From: Bacillus cytotoxicus
GTDB lineage: Bacteria > Bacillota > Bacilli > Bacillales > Bacillaceae_G
DNA: 64,000 nucleotides
Direction: 5' to 3'
Assembly (NCBI RefSeq): GCF_023715645.1
Contig: NZ_JAMBOP010000022.1
Coordinates: forward strand, 1-64,000
The notes under the pieces were generated by a model. The model had not been told where the DNA came from. It saw only the letters and a program-made list of their open reading frames with translations, and made no database searches. The position numbers and the translations under genes are program-made. This document shows positions 52,457-63,121 of the stretch, one piece after another. The first letter of the stretch is position 1. Every line of letters begins with the position of its first letter.

Positions 52457-53824
52457 TTATTTAAAATCTACCGTAAACGCTTGATCGTAATACACGATAT
52501 TCGGATTTACGATAAATAACTTTTTATCTCCAAATGTTGTTCTAATGACCTCTACAGATTCTTGTCCGTTGACTTTACTGATACGCTTTTCCCGCTTGCC
52601 AAATCCTTTTTTTCCATCTTCGTCTACTAGGAAGAACGGCCATTCATTACTGATCGGTTTCGTTGTTTTATAATATACATATGTTTCCTCGCCTTTTTCT
52701 TCAATTCTAGTTATGGTCATTTCCTCGTTACCACCAAGAGGCACCTTAGTTTCTCCTTCCTTATTAACTAGAATTTTATTTTTCATGTCATACCCCGAGT
52801 GTTTCTTATTATATAGATAAGGAATGACTGTTATCGATTTCGTATCCCGACTAATGGTTTCAAAAGCTGCTTTTGAGATCGCATTATCATCAATAATATT
52901 CACCTGATTCTCCATTTGCTTTAAGACTTCTCCTTTGTCATCCAATACAAGATAATCAAAGGATCCACCATTTCCTTCTGCCGCACTTCCTTGCAGGTAA
53001 ATTCTAAGAGGAGTTACAACAACTTTCTCTAATTTTGCATTGGAGCGTAACGCACTTAGATCTTTATTGACGATAATTTCCTTCTCACTTTGTTTCGCTG
53101 GTGCACTTTGAACAGGCAAATCAAAATCCCATTTACCATGAGTTTTCCCTTCTCTTCCGCCTAATCTATCTATATTAAGAGAAAGATTAAAATTATTTGC
53201 TATATCGGATACTTTCATTCGATTTCCATCTTCCTTCGCCTGCAAATCTGGGTTAAAGCTACTGTTATCGAAAGTAAATGTCATAGCTCCGGAATATACT
53301 TTATGATCTTTATCTTTAAATTCACCATATTCTTGTTTCTGTTCTACGAAATTCTTCTCCTTTGATACAACAATATAACTCTTATCCGTCTCTATTTTCG
53401 GCGCCTCATCAAACGGTTTACTACCTTCTACGGTGTAAGAAACGATTAATGTCACTCCGTCGTACACGGTGTTATTAATTGTCACTTTCACCCCGTTACT
53501 CTCCTTAACGGTAGCCGATTCTTTCGTAATCTTTTTAGCCTCTTCTTTTATATGAAAATAATCTAATACGGGCTTAAAGATTGGCGTTAAGGTAGACATA
53601 TTCGCATAGCTCGGCATAGCGGTACTAAATATAGTTATAGTTCCAATACACGCTGCGGCAGTAGCACCTATTAATACTCGTTTCTTGATCAAACTTTTGG
53701 ATGTCACCTTCGTTTGACGATATTCTTCAAACGAATCGCTCACTCTTTTTTTCAATTGATTGGATGGTTGCATCTGCTCGGCTTCTCTTTGAAATTCTTC
53801 ACGCAATTGTTTTTCAAAATCCAT
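52457..53824 (-). CDS. Membrane anti-sigma-like protein (DUF4179 type)
   Basis: The 455-aa protein has a cytoplasmic N-terminus of about 45 residues, one membrane helix (about 48-72) and a large extracellular domain resembling the DUF4179/DUF5643 proteins that sit beside ECF sigma factors. Its start overlaps the sigma gene end by 11 bases, so the two are co-translated. It would hold the sigma at the membrane until an envelope signal. Confidence 0.8.
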   Translation of the reverse strand: MDFEKQLREEFQREAEQMQPSNQLKKRVSDSFEEYRQTKVTSKSLIKKRVLIGATAAACIGTITIFSTAMPSYANMSTLTPIFKPVLDYFHIKEEAKKITKESATVKESNGVKVTINNTVYDGVTLIVSYTVEGSKPFDEAPKIETDKSYIVVSKEKNFVEQKQEYGEFKDKDHKVYSGAMTFTFDNSSFNPDLQAKEDGNRMKVSDIANNFNLSLNIDRLGGREGKTHGKWDFDLPVQSAPAKQSEKEIIVNKDLSALRSNAKLEKVVVTPLRIYLQGSAAEGNGGSFDYLVLDDKGEVLKQMENQVNIIDDNAISKAAFETISRDTKSITVIPYLYNKKHSGYDMKNKILVNKEGETKVPLGGNEEMTITRIEEKGEETYVYYKTTKPISNEWPFFLVDEDGKKGFGKREKRISKVNGQESVEVIRTTFGDKKLFIVNPNIVYYDQAFTVDFK

Positions 53825-54098
53825 TTACTTTTTCCCCCTCTCCAATCGGTAACTTTTCCATCTCTTTTCGCAACTGCCTATGTGCCGTGTGCAACCGGGA
53901 TTTCACTGTACCGACCGGAATTCCGACAAGCAAGGCAATCTCATCCAAGCTGTATTCATGAAAATACCGCATAATTATCACTTCACGATGCTTATACGAT
54001 AGTGTTTTCACTAATTCTAGCAATTCACTGCGTGTTTCCATATGCAACACCTCTTCATCTGTTCTATGAAGCTGGTCCTGCCATTCTGTTTTGTCCAC
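53814..54098 (-). CDS. ECF sigma factor reduced to region 4
   Basis: The 94-aa protein contains only sigma-70 region 4 (LSYKHREVIIMRYFHEYSLD, then a GIPVGTVKSRLHTAHRQL helix-turn-helix). Region 2, needed for -10 binding, is absent, and no remnant is visible in 54099-54400. GTG with AGAGGGG about 9 bases upstream looks like a real start. It could be a truncated relic or a regulator of another sigma. Partner anti-sigma follows. Confidence 0.75.
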   Translation of the reverse strand: MDKTEWQDQLHRTDEEVLHMETRSELLELVKTLSYKHREVIIMRYFHEYSLDEIALLVGIPVGTVKSRLHTAHRQLRKEMEKLPIGEGEKVNGF

Positions 54099-54410
54099 GT
54101 TTAGAAACCCCTCTGTCTTTCGTAAAATAGTCTATTTTTCTAGATTCGTTCCATACCTCTTTCTAAGGGGTGTATAACTTCCTACTGTATATAGTGCCAT
54201 TTTACAAATTCATTACAATCTACTGTTTTGTCACCTTTCTACCCATCCCTTTCATAATACCAGCCTTTATAACTCACCAACCTTTCCACCATCAATAGAT
54301 TCAAGATTTTATAAATCTTTGCCCTTAAAGTATTTTTCACTCTTATATTCGCTCGTTTACGTAAAAAGGTTCAGAATTTTTTCGTGAATATAAAAAATAA
54401 TGTAACTACT

Positions 54411-54640
54411 CAATCACTCTATGAAAAAAGACAGCAATCTTTATAAATACAAATTGAAAAAATGACGTAAAAACCAATTTTTTAGGGGAGGAGACCAGAG
54501 CAACTAGCCATGCATAGAGGCGATCAGTTCCTTTTCCTGCCACGTGCAAAGTTTAAAACAAAGATAGAAAGCAAGTAGCGGCCATGTTTTGTTCTGCATA
54601 GCAGCGACTTAGATGTTAAAAAGTCAACTTGTATTTATAT
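54411..54640. repeat. Dispersed repeat, copy G
   Basis: AACTACTCAATCACTC opens this copy, with one change from the family end. Inside are ACTAGCCATGCATAGAGGCG, GATCAGTTCC, CTGCCACGTGC and a closing GCGACTTAGATGTTAAAAAG. The full-length form lacks a clear right terminal repeat. Region 54099-54410 is otherwise featureless. Confidence 0.75.
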
Positions 54641-54736
54641 ATATGCTGAAAAACGATAGCATAACAAGGTTTTTGGAAATATTTGTAGAATAATAGTCTG
54701 TAATGAAAGAAAAAGGCAGAAAGGACAATAATTTGA

Positions 54737-55360
54737 ATGGATAAATGGGATTGTTTAAAGCAACAAATAAAAGAAAAGTACAAAAAGCATAATAAACATA
54801 GACCCTTTATTCTTGCGATAGATGGTTTAAGTGGTGCTGGGAAAACGACATTCGTACACCAACTAAAAAATGTCTTAGATAATGTAGTCATTATCCATAT
54901 AGATGACCATATTGTTGAGCGAGCTAAAAGATATAATACAGGGCACGATGAATGGTTTGAATACTATCAGTTACAATGGGATACTAATTATCTAAAAGAA
55001 CACTTATACAACAAATTGCATCAAAATGAAAAATATCTATCTTTGCCATTTTACAACAAGGAAAAAGATACATTTACACAGAGAACGATAAAGATATCAC
55101 CTAAAAGTATCGTAATCATTGAAGGGATTTTTCTTTTGAGGGAAGAATGGAAAACATTTTATGATTACGTAGTATTCTTAGATTTCCCTAGAGAGATAAG
55201 ATACGAACGTGTACTTCATCGTGATACGTACATAGGGAATTTGGAAGAGCGATTAAAGAAATACCAAAATAGATATTGGGTAGCAGAAGATTATTATTTA
55301 AAAGAGCAAAAGCCTTTAGAATTTGCTCATTACGTTCAACAACTAGATGGGGCTAATTAA
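54737..55360 (+). CDS. Uridine kinase-like P-loop kinase
   Basis: The 207-aa protein has a P-loop GLSGAGKTT (about 31-39), a switch segment HIDDHIVERAKRYNTGHDEW and VIIEGIFLL as the Walker B-like strand, as in uridine kinase/phosphoribulokinase relatives. The substrate may be a nucleoside or small alcohol. Single gene followed by a terminator. Confidence 0.85.
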   Translation: MDKWDCLKQQIKEKYKKHNKHRPFILAIDGLSGAGKTTFVHQLKNVLDNVVIIHIDDHIVERAKRYNTGHDEWFEYYQLQWDTNYLKEHLYNKLHQNEKYLSLPFYNKEKDTFTQRTIKISPKSIVIIEGIFLLREEWKTFYDYVVFLDFPREIRYERVLHRDTYIGNLEERLKKYQNRYWVAEDYYLKEQKPLEFAHYVQQLDGAN

Positions 55361-55385
55361 TAATGATTTGCTACTCTAAAAAATA

Positions 55386-55422
55386 AGCGTATTCGAGTTT
55401 TATTTCGAATACGCTTATTAAT
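55386..55422. terminator. Terminator of the kinase gene
   Basis: AAGCGTATTCGA pairs with TCGAATACGCTT around GTTTTATT. Confidence 0.75.
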
Positions 55423-55486
55423 TTGAAGAAAATAAAAAAACAAGTTGAACAGAGCCAAAAAATTTAAAAATGGTGGGAGGTTTTTC

Positions 55487-55555
55487 ATGGACTATCTTCA
55501 ACCAAACCTGTCGTCGCTCTCCCCTGTTTATTACGCTATTAAAGGTCCACCCTAA
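55487..55555 (+). CDS. Possible 22-aa peptide
   Basis: The frame MDYLQPNLSSLSPVYYAIKG-PP has GGTGGGAGG 6 bases before the ATG. It may be a small peptide or an upstream leader. No homologue is recognised, and it may be chance. The rest of 55423-55667 holds nothing evident. Confidence 0.3.
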   Translation: MDYLQPNLSSLSPVYYAIKGPP

Positions 55556-55667
55556 ATCCCTATAGAACTTCTTATTTACCTATAAGCTTCATTTCTACAC
55601 TCAACAATGATATGATGGAGTTCACTATGAATGTTTACAATTCAATGTATATAAAAGGAGATTTCAT

Positions 55668-55841
55668 ATGTCAGAAAATAAAAAAGTAAGCCTAGCAGAT
55701 GTAATGCGTGAACAACTTGCGAAGAAAAAGCAAGGAAACGGAAATGGAGCAACTGCTAAAAATCAAAATCAAGCAACGAAGAAGTTACAAAATCAACAAA
55801 CGAAGAAACCGAACAATCAACGCAGACGCACAGGTGTATAA
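55668..55841 (+). CDS. Small basic protein upstream of ywbE
   Basis: The 57-aa protein begins MSENKKVSLADVMREQLAKK and continues as a low-complexity Asn/Gln/Lys tail ending NNQRRRTGV. AAGGAG precedes the ATG. The ywbE ATG directly abuts its TAA, implying coupled translation. The basic tail suggests nucleic-acid binding. Function unknown. Confidence 0.75.
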   Translation: MSENKKVSLADVMREQLAKKKQGNGNGATAKNQNQATKKLQNQQTKKPNNQRRRTGV

Positions 55842-56033
55842 ATGAACGGACAAAAACGCGCAAATATATCGCCTGGTCTCGAAGTTGACATTGTTCTAAA
55901 GCAAGATCAGCGTACGGGGAAATTAACACGAGGGATTGTGAAAGACATTTTGACAAACTCACCTTCTCATCCGCACGGCATCAAAGTACGTTTACAAGAC
56001 GGACAAGTTGGCAGAGTACAGCACATTGTGTAA
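55842..56033 (+). CDS. ywbE: YwbE family protein (DUF2196)
   Basis: The 63-aa protein reads NISPGLEVDIVLKQDQRTGK, then KDILTNSPSHPHGIKVRL, the YwbE signature; a small beta-barrel fold is likely. It is immediately after the 57-aa gene. The methyltransferase gene on the other side resembles B. subtilis YwbD, so this neighbourhood is a ywb block. Confidence 0.9.
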   Translation: MNGQKRANISPGLEVDIVLKQDQRTGKLTRGIVKDILTNSPSHPHGIKVRLQDGQVGRVQHIV

Positions 56034-56037
56034 TAAG

Positions 56038-56075
56038 AAAAGGAGCTCCTTTTATAACTGAGCTCCTTTTTTGAT
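56038..56075 (+). terminator. Terminator of ywbE
   Basis: AAAAGGAGCTC pairs with GAGCTCCTTTT around CTTTTATAACT, then T's. Confidence 0.8.
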
Positions 56076-56149
56076 GTCTTCTATTACTAATTTATAAATC
56101 CATTTTAACTTTTCAACGTATAAGTCACTGCTAGGCAAAACAAAAAGTG

Positions 56150-56250
56150 ATTTCCACTCATTTTCTCCCTTTGTTTTAATAGTGCACGTGGCAGGAAAAG
56201 GCACTGACCGCTTCTACGCATGGCCAGATGCTCTCATCCATCTAAAAAGA
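56150..56250. repeat. Dispersed repeat, copy H (partial)
   Basis: TGCACGTGGCAGGAAAAGG then CACTGACCGCTTCTACGCAT and GGCCAGATGCTCTC match the core of the family. Outer ends are absent. Confidence 0.75.
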
Positions 56251-56259
56251 AAGAAGTTT

Positions 56260-57456
56260 TTATTTCATTTTCTTAATAAACACAACTTTTAAATAATCAC
56301 CTTCTGGAAACTGCGAAATAGTCCGGAAGTCCTCTGGTAATGAATGTTCTTCTAACACTTTATACTTGCCATTCATTTCTTTAAATGCTGTATCAATGAA
56401 GCCTTTGAACTTTTTCATACCGAAAGTACTGCAATTAGTAGAAGCTACAATAATACCGTTATTTTCTGTAATGGCAATTGCTTCTTTTAATAGGTTTTTA
56501 TAATCTTTTGCGGCGCTAAATGTATATTTTTTTGAACGCGCAAAGCTTGGTGGGTCCAGAATGACCATATCAAACTTCAGCGCTTTTTTTACTGCATATT
56601 TGAAATAGTGAAATACGTCTTCTACAATAATATCTTGCGCTTCGTAATCAACGCCGTTTACACTAAATTGCTCAATTGTTTTACTTAAGCTGCGGTTCGC
56701 AAGGTCTACACTTGTCGTTTTTGCTGCTCCGCCAAGTGCTGCAAAGACAGAAAACGCACCTGTGTAGGAGAACATATTCAAGACTGTCTTTTCAGCTGCA
56801 TATTTGTCACGAATTTGCTGTCTTACATTACGTTGATCTAAAAAGACACCTACCATTGCTCCGTCGTTTAAATATACGGCAAAGTTAACACCATTCTCTT
56901 TGACGATAATCGGAAATTCTCCGCGTTCGCCTGTTACGAAATCGTCTTCTTCAATATATTGTCCCTTTGTATCAAAGCGCTTTTTCTGATAAATCGCTTT
57001 AAATGTAGCCACATTCTGCAGGGATTCGATAATCTCTTTACTAAATTGATAAATGCCTTCACTGTACCAGCTAATCACGTAATATCCATCATAGTAATCA
57101 ATGATTAAGCCACCGATTCCATCACCTTCACCGTTGAACACGCGAAATGCGGTTGTATCTGTATCTTCATAGAAATTTTTACGTTTACTTAAGGCAGATT
57201 TAATCTTCTTTTCGAAGAAAGCTTGGTTAATTTGTTCTTGCTCGTTTCTTGTTAAAATCCAGCCATATCCCTTATTTTGTTTACCGTAATATCCTGTACC
57301 AATAAACTTATTTTTGTCATCCACAAGTTTTACGATTGTACCTTCTGTATTTACATCATGTAAATTGATAATCGCTTCTTTCGAAATAAGTGGATAGCCA
57401 CTTTTTAATTCGTTTATGTATTTCGTCTTAATCTTTAATACAACTTCTGTTTTCAT
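56260..57456 (-). CDS. 23S rRNA methyltransferase, RlmI/YwbD-like
   Basis: The 398-aa protein has an N-terminal PUA-like domain (about 1-75), then EGDGIGGLIIDYY, and a Rossmann SAM domain with VLNMFSYTGAFSVFAA and the catalytic LDPPSFARSK motif. It probably makes m5C in 23S rRNA. Single gene on the minus strand. Confidence 0.88.
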   Translation of the reverse strand: MKTEVVLKIKTKYINELKSGYPLISKEAIINLHDVNTEGTIVKLVDDKNKFIGTGYYGKQNKGYGWILTRNEQEQINQAFFEKKIKSALSKRKNFYEDTDTTAFRVFNGEGDGIGGLIIDYYDGYYVISWYSEGIYQFSKEIIESLQNVATFKAIYQKKRFDTKGQYIEEDDFVTGERGEFPIIVKENGVNFAVYLNDGAMVGVFLDQRNVRQQIRDKYAAEKTVLNMFSYTGAFSVFAALGGAAKTTSVDLANRSLSKTIEQFSVNGVDYEAQDIIVEDVFHYFKYAVKKALKFDMVILDPPSFARSKKYTFSAAKDYKNLLKEAIAITENNGIIVASTNCSTFGMKKFKGFIDTAFKEMNGKYKVLEEHSLPEDFRTISQFPEGDYLKVVFIKKMK

Positions 57457-57582
57457 TCTATATCCTACCTTTCCATTCCAATGCTTTCTAGCTATTACGA
57501 AAGGCCCTATACGAAGTCAGAAGTTTTATAACAACTTTTCTTATGTATGAAACCACTCTATGTTAGAAGCACAAAATAAAAC

Positions 57583-57625
57583 AGGGCTGTTTATATAAGT
57601 ATCGCCAACAAACGGTCCCTGTTAA
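57583..57625. terminator. Weak hairpin between methyltransferase and nos
   Basis: ACAGGG and CCCTGT pair across about 27 bases; it could end the nos transcript. Confidence 0.3.
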
Positions 57626-57661
57626 CTATACACATTATTTTTTTATCCCCACAACAAGCTC

Positions 57662-58738
57662 TTACCCTTTTTTATGAAAAAAATTAGGTGTAAGTACTTG
57701 ATTTGGATAAGGCTTATGATAAATGTGCGTCGCTGCAGGAGATATAGGCGGAATTAACCATACCCAGTTTCCTGTGACTAAACGGCCGCATGCTGCTTCT
57801 TGTTTTTCAAATTGACTGAACTGCTGCGCCGCTGTATGGTGATCTACAATGGTTACTCCTTGTTTTTTGAAAGAGTGTAACACAGCTACATTTAATTCTA
57901 TTAATGCTTTATCTTTCCAAAGTGTACTGTTTCTTGACGTATCTAATCCCATCATCTCCGCAATAGCTGGAAGCAGATTATAACGATCTTGATCAGCTAA
58001 GTTGCGTGCACCGATTTCTGTTCCCATATACCAGCCATTAAAAGGAGCAGCTGTATAAGAGATACCGCCAATTTCTAAACGCATATCAGAGATTATCGGA
58101 ACACCGTACCATTTTGCTTCTAAAGCAGAAAAAGGATACTCTGGATGTTCTAGCGGCACTTCTTTTACATCTTCTGCTGGGATTGGCATATACACTGGCT
58201 CGTTTCCATCAATTGAAAATACGAGCGGCAGCACATCAAAATGTGTTCCTTGCCCACTCCAGCCAAGTTTTTGGCAAAATGATGAAAAGGATAGGGATTG
58301 AGAATCTCCGATTATGCCATGCTCGGTTTCATATCCTGCGTAGCGAATCAATTGATGATTATAAATTTGAATTTGATTTTGCTCATTTTGATATTGTTTA
58401 AAAATAGTAATCGTAGGTAGAATTTTTCCATCGTTTGTTGCATATTGAATATGATGAAGCAACGCCTCGTACAGACCTTCTGCATCATTTACATCACGCG
58501 CATCTAAAACATGCAGTTTATTCCAAAACAGACGACCGATGCAGCGATTACTATTTCTCCACGCCATTCGCGCTCCGTGAACAAGCTCTTCAAAAGTATG
58601 TTCATACGTTCCTGTCATTTGTATTTCAGATTCAATTTGTGATAATCTATCTTGAATTTCATGAGATTTTTCTAGTTCGTTGTAGCAATCTGTAATAAAA
58701 TTAGTTGCTTCCTCTAATAGTTTTTTCGTTGTAATCAT
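57662..58738 (-). CDS. nos: Nitric oxide synthase oxygenase
   Basis: The 358-aa enzyme has the haem-thiolate cysteine in [11 protein letters not shown] (C66), a [13 protein letters not shown] arginine-site segment with the substrate Glu, and the pterin-side GNWVWLIPP. It makes NO from arginine using a general reductase, as no reductase domain is fused. ATG at 58738 with GAAGGTG upstream matches the usual length of about 356-363 aa; the frame to 58780 is discounted. Confidence 0.95.
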   Translation of the reverse strand: MITTKKLLEEATNFITDCYNELEKSHEIQDRLSQIESEIQMTGTYEHTFEELVHGARMAWRNSNRCIGRLFWNKLHVLDARDVNDAEGLYEALLHHIQYATNDGKILPTITIFKQYQNEQNQIQIYNHQLIRYAGYETEHGIIGDSQSLSFSSFCQKLGWSGQGTHFDVLPLVFSIDGNEPVYMPIPAEDVKEVPLEHPEYPFSALEAKWYGVPIISDMRLEIGGISYTAAPFNGWYMGTEIGARNLADQDRYNLLPAIAEMMGLDTSRNSTLWKDKALIELNVAVLHSFKKQGVTIVDHHTAAQQFSQFEKQEAACGRLVTGNWVWLIPPISPAATHIYHKPYPNQVLTPNFFHKKG

Positions 58739-58821
58739 AGCGTCACCTTCTATTCTTGTATAACATTCTCTATTATACATAACATCTTCTACTCGTGCCT
58801 AGAAAACAGAGAATGGAAAAG

Positions 58822-58846
58822 AACACCAAAAGTGGTGTCCTCTCCC
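58822..58846 (-). terminator. Terminator after mutS2/small protein
   Basis: ACACCA and TGGTGT pair around CTTT, followed by TCTTTT on the minus strand. Confidence 0.55.
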
Positions 58847-58939
58847 TTATTTCGCAAAAAATATCAAATATATAACCCCAATAATAAAAAACGTTCCGCA
58901 ACAAGCTAACAATACTTTTGCAAGTTTGTCCATAAACAT
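58847..58939 (-). CDS. 30-aa single-helix membrane protein
   Basis: The frame MFMDKLAKVLLACCGTFFII then GVIYLIFFAK has GGGG upstream and one membrane helix with a CC pair at its start. It lies 25 bases after mutS2 and is followed by a small terminator. It is a plausible translated small protein; role unknown. Confidence 0.5.
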   Translation of the reverse strand: MFMDKLAKVLLACCGTFFIIGVIYLIFFAK

Positions 58940-58964
58940 AGCCGTTTCCCCTTTGCTTCGTTTC

Positions 58965-61325
58965 CTATTTCAGTTCTACAACTGTCACGCCAAGGCCGCC
59001 TTCGCCCATATCACCATAACGGAAGCTTTTCACGCCGCGATGTTTTTTCAAGTAATCTTGTACACCTTGACGCAGTGCCCCGGTTCCTTTTCCGTGAATA
59101 ATCGAAACGCGCGGATAGCTCGCAAGCTGTGCATCATCTAAGTACTTTTCTACACGTGCTAGCGCATCTTCAAAACGTTCACCGCGAAGATCAAGTTCCA
59201 ATGAAACGTGATAGTCTCTTCCTTTTACTGCTGTCACTGCTTTTTTCTCAACAGGATTTGGCGTATTAATGTATTCCATATCGGACTCTTTCACTTTCAT
59301 CTTCAAAATTCCGATCTGGACGTTCCATTCGTTGTCACTTACTTTTTTCAGAAGCTGACCTTTTTGACCGAACGTTAATACTTTTACTTCGTCGCCTGGT
59401 CTTAATACTTGTTTTGGCGCTGTGTTTTTCACTTTTGTTTTTTGTTTTTTCACAAGCTCCGGCGCTGCCCCTGCTAAACGGCTTTTCGCTTCAATTAGCT
59501 CATGATCTTTAATATCAGCAAGCTTTGCTTTTCGCAATTGACGAAGTTCACGAATAATTTCTTCTGCTTCTTTCTTCGCCAATTCGACTTTCTCTTCGCC
59601 TTCTTTTTGTGCTTTTAATAGTCTTTCATCACGATCTTCGTTAAAATCGATAATTTGACGCTGCAGTTCTCGATGAAGTTTTTCAGATTGCTTACGAAGC
59701 TCTTCTGCTTCATTCCATTCACGCTCAGCGTTCTTTTGGCTTTCTTCAAGCTTCACTATCATATTTTCTACTTTATTTGATTCTGTACTAATATGGCCAC
59801 GAGCACGGTCAATTACACGGTCAGATAACCCAAGACGTTTTGAAATTTCAAAAGCGTTGCTTCGCCCTGGTACACCGATTAACAATTTATATGTTGGGCT
59901 TAATGTGTTTACATCAAACTCAACACTTGCATTAATGACTTGTTCACGATTATATCCGTATGCTTTTAATTCAGGATAATGCGTCGTTGCCACAACGCGT
60001 GCACCGCGGTTATACACTTCATCTAAAATGGAAATCGCAAGTGCAGCTCCTTCTTGCGGATCTGTTCCTGCTCCTAATTCATCAAACAATACTAAGCTTT
60101 CAAAGTCAGCTTGTTCTAAAATATCAACAATGTTTACCATGTGAGATGAGAATGTACTTAAACTTTGCTCAATCGATTGCTCATCACCGATATCAGCAAA
60201 TACGTTTTTAAACACACAAATTTCGGACTCATCTAAAACAGGAATGTGCAAACCAGATTGCGCCATTAAAATACAAATCCCTACCGTTTTTAATGTAACG
60301 GTTTTACCACCTGTATTCGGTCCAGTAATAACAATTGTTGTAAAGTCTTTTCCAAGCACAATATCGTTTGGCACAACAACTTGCGGATCAATTAGCGGAT
60401 GACGTGCTTGGCGTAAGTTCATATAACGCTCATTGTTCAAAATTGGTTTCGTAGCTTTTATTCGTTTTGCATAGAGAGCTTTTGCGAAAATGAAATCAAG
60501 CTCTGCCACAACATCGACGTTTTCTAAAATGATATCAGCCTCAACTGCTACTTCTTCTGTTAACATCATTAAAATACGTTCTACTTCTTGTTTTTCTTTC
60601 ACGCGCGCTTCTTGCAGTGCGTTATTCAATTCCACAATGACTTGCGGCTCGATAAATAGCGTTTGACCAGAAGCAGACTGGTCATGAACGATACCGCCAT
60701 ATACACCGCGGTATTCTTGTTTAACTGGAATTACATAGCGATCGTTACGAATCGTTACAATTGCATCTGACAACATCTTCTGTGCGTTAGAAGAACGCGT
60801 CATATTTTCCAGCTTTTCACGAATGCGACTTTCCGCTGTACGAATTTGCTGGCGAATACCACGTAGTTTTTCACTCGCACTATCCACTACTTCTCCGCCG
60901 TCGCTAATACAATTTGTAATTTTCTTTTCTAAATCATATAAAGATACAATGCGTGCTACATACGTATCTAAAATTGGCAGTTCCACACCATTTTCAATCA
61001 TATCTTCAATAAATCGTTTCATCTGGCGGCTGCCATACATCGTACTTGCAATATCTAAAAGTTCATGCGGGCTTAACATACTACCAATTTTTGCACGCTT
61101 TACATTTGGACGAATATCAAAAATCCCGCCAAGCGGCACATGTCCTTTTAAACGGATAACTTTTGCAGCCTCATCTGTTGTTTCTTGCATTTCTACTACT
61201 TCTTCGTAATCAATGCTTGGTACAAGTCCTTTTACTTTATCTCGTCCAAGTGAAGAAGCAATGTGTTCCAATAATTGTTCTTTTACTTTTTCGTATTCTA
61301 ATACACGCAACGTTCGTTCTAACAT
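58965..61325 (-). CDS. mutS2: MutS2 endonuclease/ATPase
   Basis: The 786-aa protein has MutS core and lever helices, Walker [10 protein letters not shown], Walker [12 protein letters not shown], a long coiled coil (about 515-630), a KOW-like segment and a C-terminal Smr nuclease domain ([22 protein letters not shown]). It acts on branched DNA and in ribosome rescue. It follows polX by 20 bases. Confidence 0.96.
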   Translation of the reverse strand: MLERTLRVLEYEKVKEQLLEHIASSLGRDKVKGLVPSIDYEEVVEMQETTDEAAKVIRLKGHVPLGGIFDIRPNVKRAKIGSMLSPHELLDIASTMYGSRQMKRFIEDMIENGVELPILDTYVARIVSLYDLEKKITNCISDGGEVVDSASEKLRGIRQQIRTAESRIREKLENMTRSSNAQKMLSDAIVTIRNDRYVIPVKQEYRGVYGGIVHDQSASGQTLFIEPQVIVELNNALQEARVKEKQEVERILMMLTEEVAVEADIILENVDVVAELDFIFAKALYAKRIKATKPILNNERYMNLRQARHPLIDPQVVVPNDIVLGKDFTTIVITGPNTGGKTVTLKTVGICILMAQSGLHIPVLDESEICVFKNVFADIGDEQSIEQSLSTFSSHMVNIVDILEQADFESLVLFDELGAGTDPQEGAALAISILDEVYNRGARVVATTHYPELKAYGYNREQVINASVEFDVNTLSPTYKLLIGVPGRSNAFEISKRLGLSDRVIDRARGHISTESNKVENMIVKLEESQKNAEREWNEAEELRKQSEKLHRELQRQIIDFNEDRDERLLKAQKEGEEKVELAKKEAEEIIRELRQLRKAKLADIKDHELIEAKSRLAGAAPELVKKQKTKVKNTAPKQVLRPGDEVKVLTFGQKGQLLKKVSDNEWNVQIGILKMKVKESDMEYINTPNPVEKKAVTAVKGRDYHVSLELDLRGERFEDALARVEKYLDDAQLASYPRVSIIHGKGTGALRQGVQDYLKKHRGVKSFRYGDMGEGGLGVTVVELK

Positions 61326-61345
61326 AGTTGCACGTCCCCCTTGTG

Positions 61346-63064
61346 TTACTTATTACGCTTAATATAATCTAATAAACGTTCAATATCCCACGTGTTAATA
61401 ACGGTATCTTTTTGAATCCAACCTTTGCGGGCAGCTGCCACGCCAATTTCCATATCCTCTAACATTTCAAGTGTATGAGCATCTGTATTAATGGCGATTT
61501 TCACCCCCGCATCTTGCGCTTGCTTTAGCAAATTCGCACTTAAATCTAAACGGTTTGGATTTGCATTTAATTCAAGTACAGTATTTGTTTCTTTCGCAAG
61601 CTCAATTAATAAATCTGTATCAACATCATAACCTTCGCGGCGACCAATTAAGCGGCCTGTCGGATGCGCAATCATTGTCACATGATGATTTTCAATTGCG
61701 GCGCGTAGACGCTTCATAATTGTTTCACGGTCTTGCGAGAAACTAGAATGAATGGCTCCAATTACATAATCAAGCTCGGCTAATACGTCATCATCAAAAT
61801 CAAGTGTTGCATCTGGTAAAATGTCCATTTCAATACCACGTAAAATAGTAATATCCGGATACTTTTCATTCAGACGTTCAATTTCTTTTCCTTGTTCACG
61901 AAGGCGCTCTTTCGTTAATCCATTCGCGACCTTTAAGTACTGTGAATGATCCGTAATCGCCATATACTTATACCCTCGAGCATGGCACGCTTGTACCATT
62001 TCTTCAATAGAAAAAGCACCATCACTCCACGTTGTATGCATATGTAAATCACCTTGAATATGAGAGAACTGAACGAAATTCGGATACTGCTTGGTTAAAT
62101 CAATCTCTTTTCCATCTTCACGTACTTCTGGCGGAATGAATGGAAGGCCAAAGTGTGCAAAAAACGCTTCTTCTGTTTCGAATGTCTGCACTTCTCCCGT
62201 TTCTAGGTTTTCAACGCCGTACTCACTAATTTTCTCGCCCTTATCTTTAGCAATTTGGCGCATTCTTACATTGTGATCTTTTGAACCAGTAAAGTGATGC
62301 AATGTAGTAATAAACTCTTCCGGCTTCACAAGACGGAAATCAATTGAAATATCGTATTCATACTGAAGGCGTACAGAAACCTTTGTATCGCCGCTTGCGA
62401 TCACTTCAATCATATTATCAAACTGCAGTAAATGCTCGCGTACCTTTTCTGGTTCTGTTGTCGCAATAATAAAGTCCAAATCTTTCACTGTTTCACGAAC
62501 GCGGCGCAAACTTCCCGCACGAGAATAGCGAATAATTTCTTGTATATTCGACAATTTCCTCTCTATTTCCCCGGCAATAGGAAGTACCATTGCTACCGGA
62601 AGACGTTCTGGCCTTGAACCAACCTGCTCGATTGCCTCAAGTATTTTCTCTTCCGTCTTCTTACCGAACCCAGCAAGTGCCTGCACTTGTTTTTCCTCGC
62701 AAGCGTTCTTTAATGTTTCTATATCTACAACGCCAAGCTCTTTATATAACTTCGCAACCTTTTTCCCACCAAGACCTGGTAATTTTAAAAGCGGCAATAA
62801 GCTGCTCGGTACTTCTTTTTCAAGCTCTGTAAGCACTTCCGATGTTCCAACTTCAATATATTCTGCAATAACAGCTGCTGTTCCTTTTCCGATTCCTGGT
62901 ATTTTCGTAAAATCCTCAATTTCTGAAAGGCTGCGATCATCGCTTTCTAATGCTGCTGCCGCCTTGCGAAATGCTGATATTTTAAAAGGATTTTCCCCTT
63001 TTAGTTCCATGAAAAGCGCAATTGTCTCAAGTAGTTTAATTACTTGTTTTTTATTTACTTTCAT
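61346..63064 (-). CDS. polX: DNA polymerase/3'-5' exonuclease PolX
   Basis: The 572-aa enzyme has two HhH motifs ([20 protein letters not shown]), a pol-beta nucleotidyltransferase ([16 protein letters not shown] with the Asp pair) and a C-terminal PHP exonuclease ([19 protein letters not shown]). It acts in base-excision repair. It lies between yshB and mutS2, as in other Bacillus. Confidence 0.96.
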   Translation of the reverse strand: MKVNKKQVIKLLETIALFMELKGENPFKISAFRKAAAALESDDRSLSEIEDFTKIPGIGKGTAAVIAEYIEVGTSEVLTELEKEVPSSLLPLLKLPGLGGKKVAKLYKELGVVDIETLKNACEEKQVQALAGFGKKTEEKILEAIEQVGSRPERLPVAMVLPIAGEIERKLSNIQEIIRYSRAGSLRRVRETVKDLDFIIATTEPEKVREHLLQFDNMIEVIASGDTKVSVRLQYEYDISIDFRLVKPEEFITTLHHFTGSKDHNVRMRQIAKDKGEKISEYGVENLETGEVQTFETEEAFFAHFGLPFIPPEVREDGKEIDLTKQYPNFVQFSHIQGDLHMHTTWSDGAFSIEEMVQACHARGYKYMAITDHSQYLKVANGLTKERLREQGKEIERLNEKYPDITILRGIEMDILPDATLDFDDDVLAELDYVIGAIHSSFSQDRETIMKRLRAAIENHHVTMIAHPTGRLIGRREGYDVDTDLLIELAKETNTVLELNANPNRLDLSANLLKQAQDAGVKIAINTDAHTLEMLEDMEIGVAAARKGWIQKDTVINTWDIERLLDYIKRNK

Positions 63065-63085
63065 TCTTCTCCCGCCTTTCCATCA

Positions 63086-63121
63086 TAGAAAAAAACTTCT
63101 CTTTCTAAAAAAGAGAAGTTA
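63086..63121 (-). terminator. Terminator-like hairpin between yshB and polX
   Basis: AAACTTCTCTTTCT pairs with AGAAGTT-type sequence on the other side (stem AACTTCTCTTT/AAAGAGAAGTT), followed by seven T's. Confidence 0.65.
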
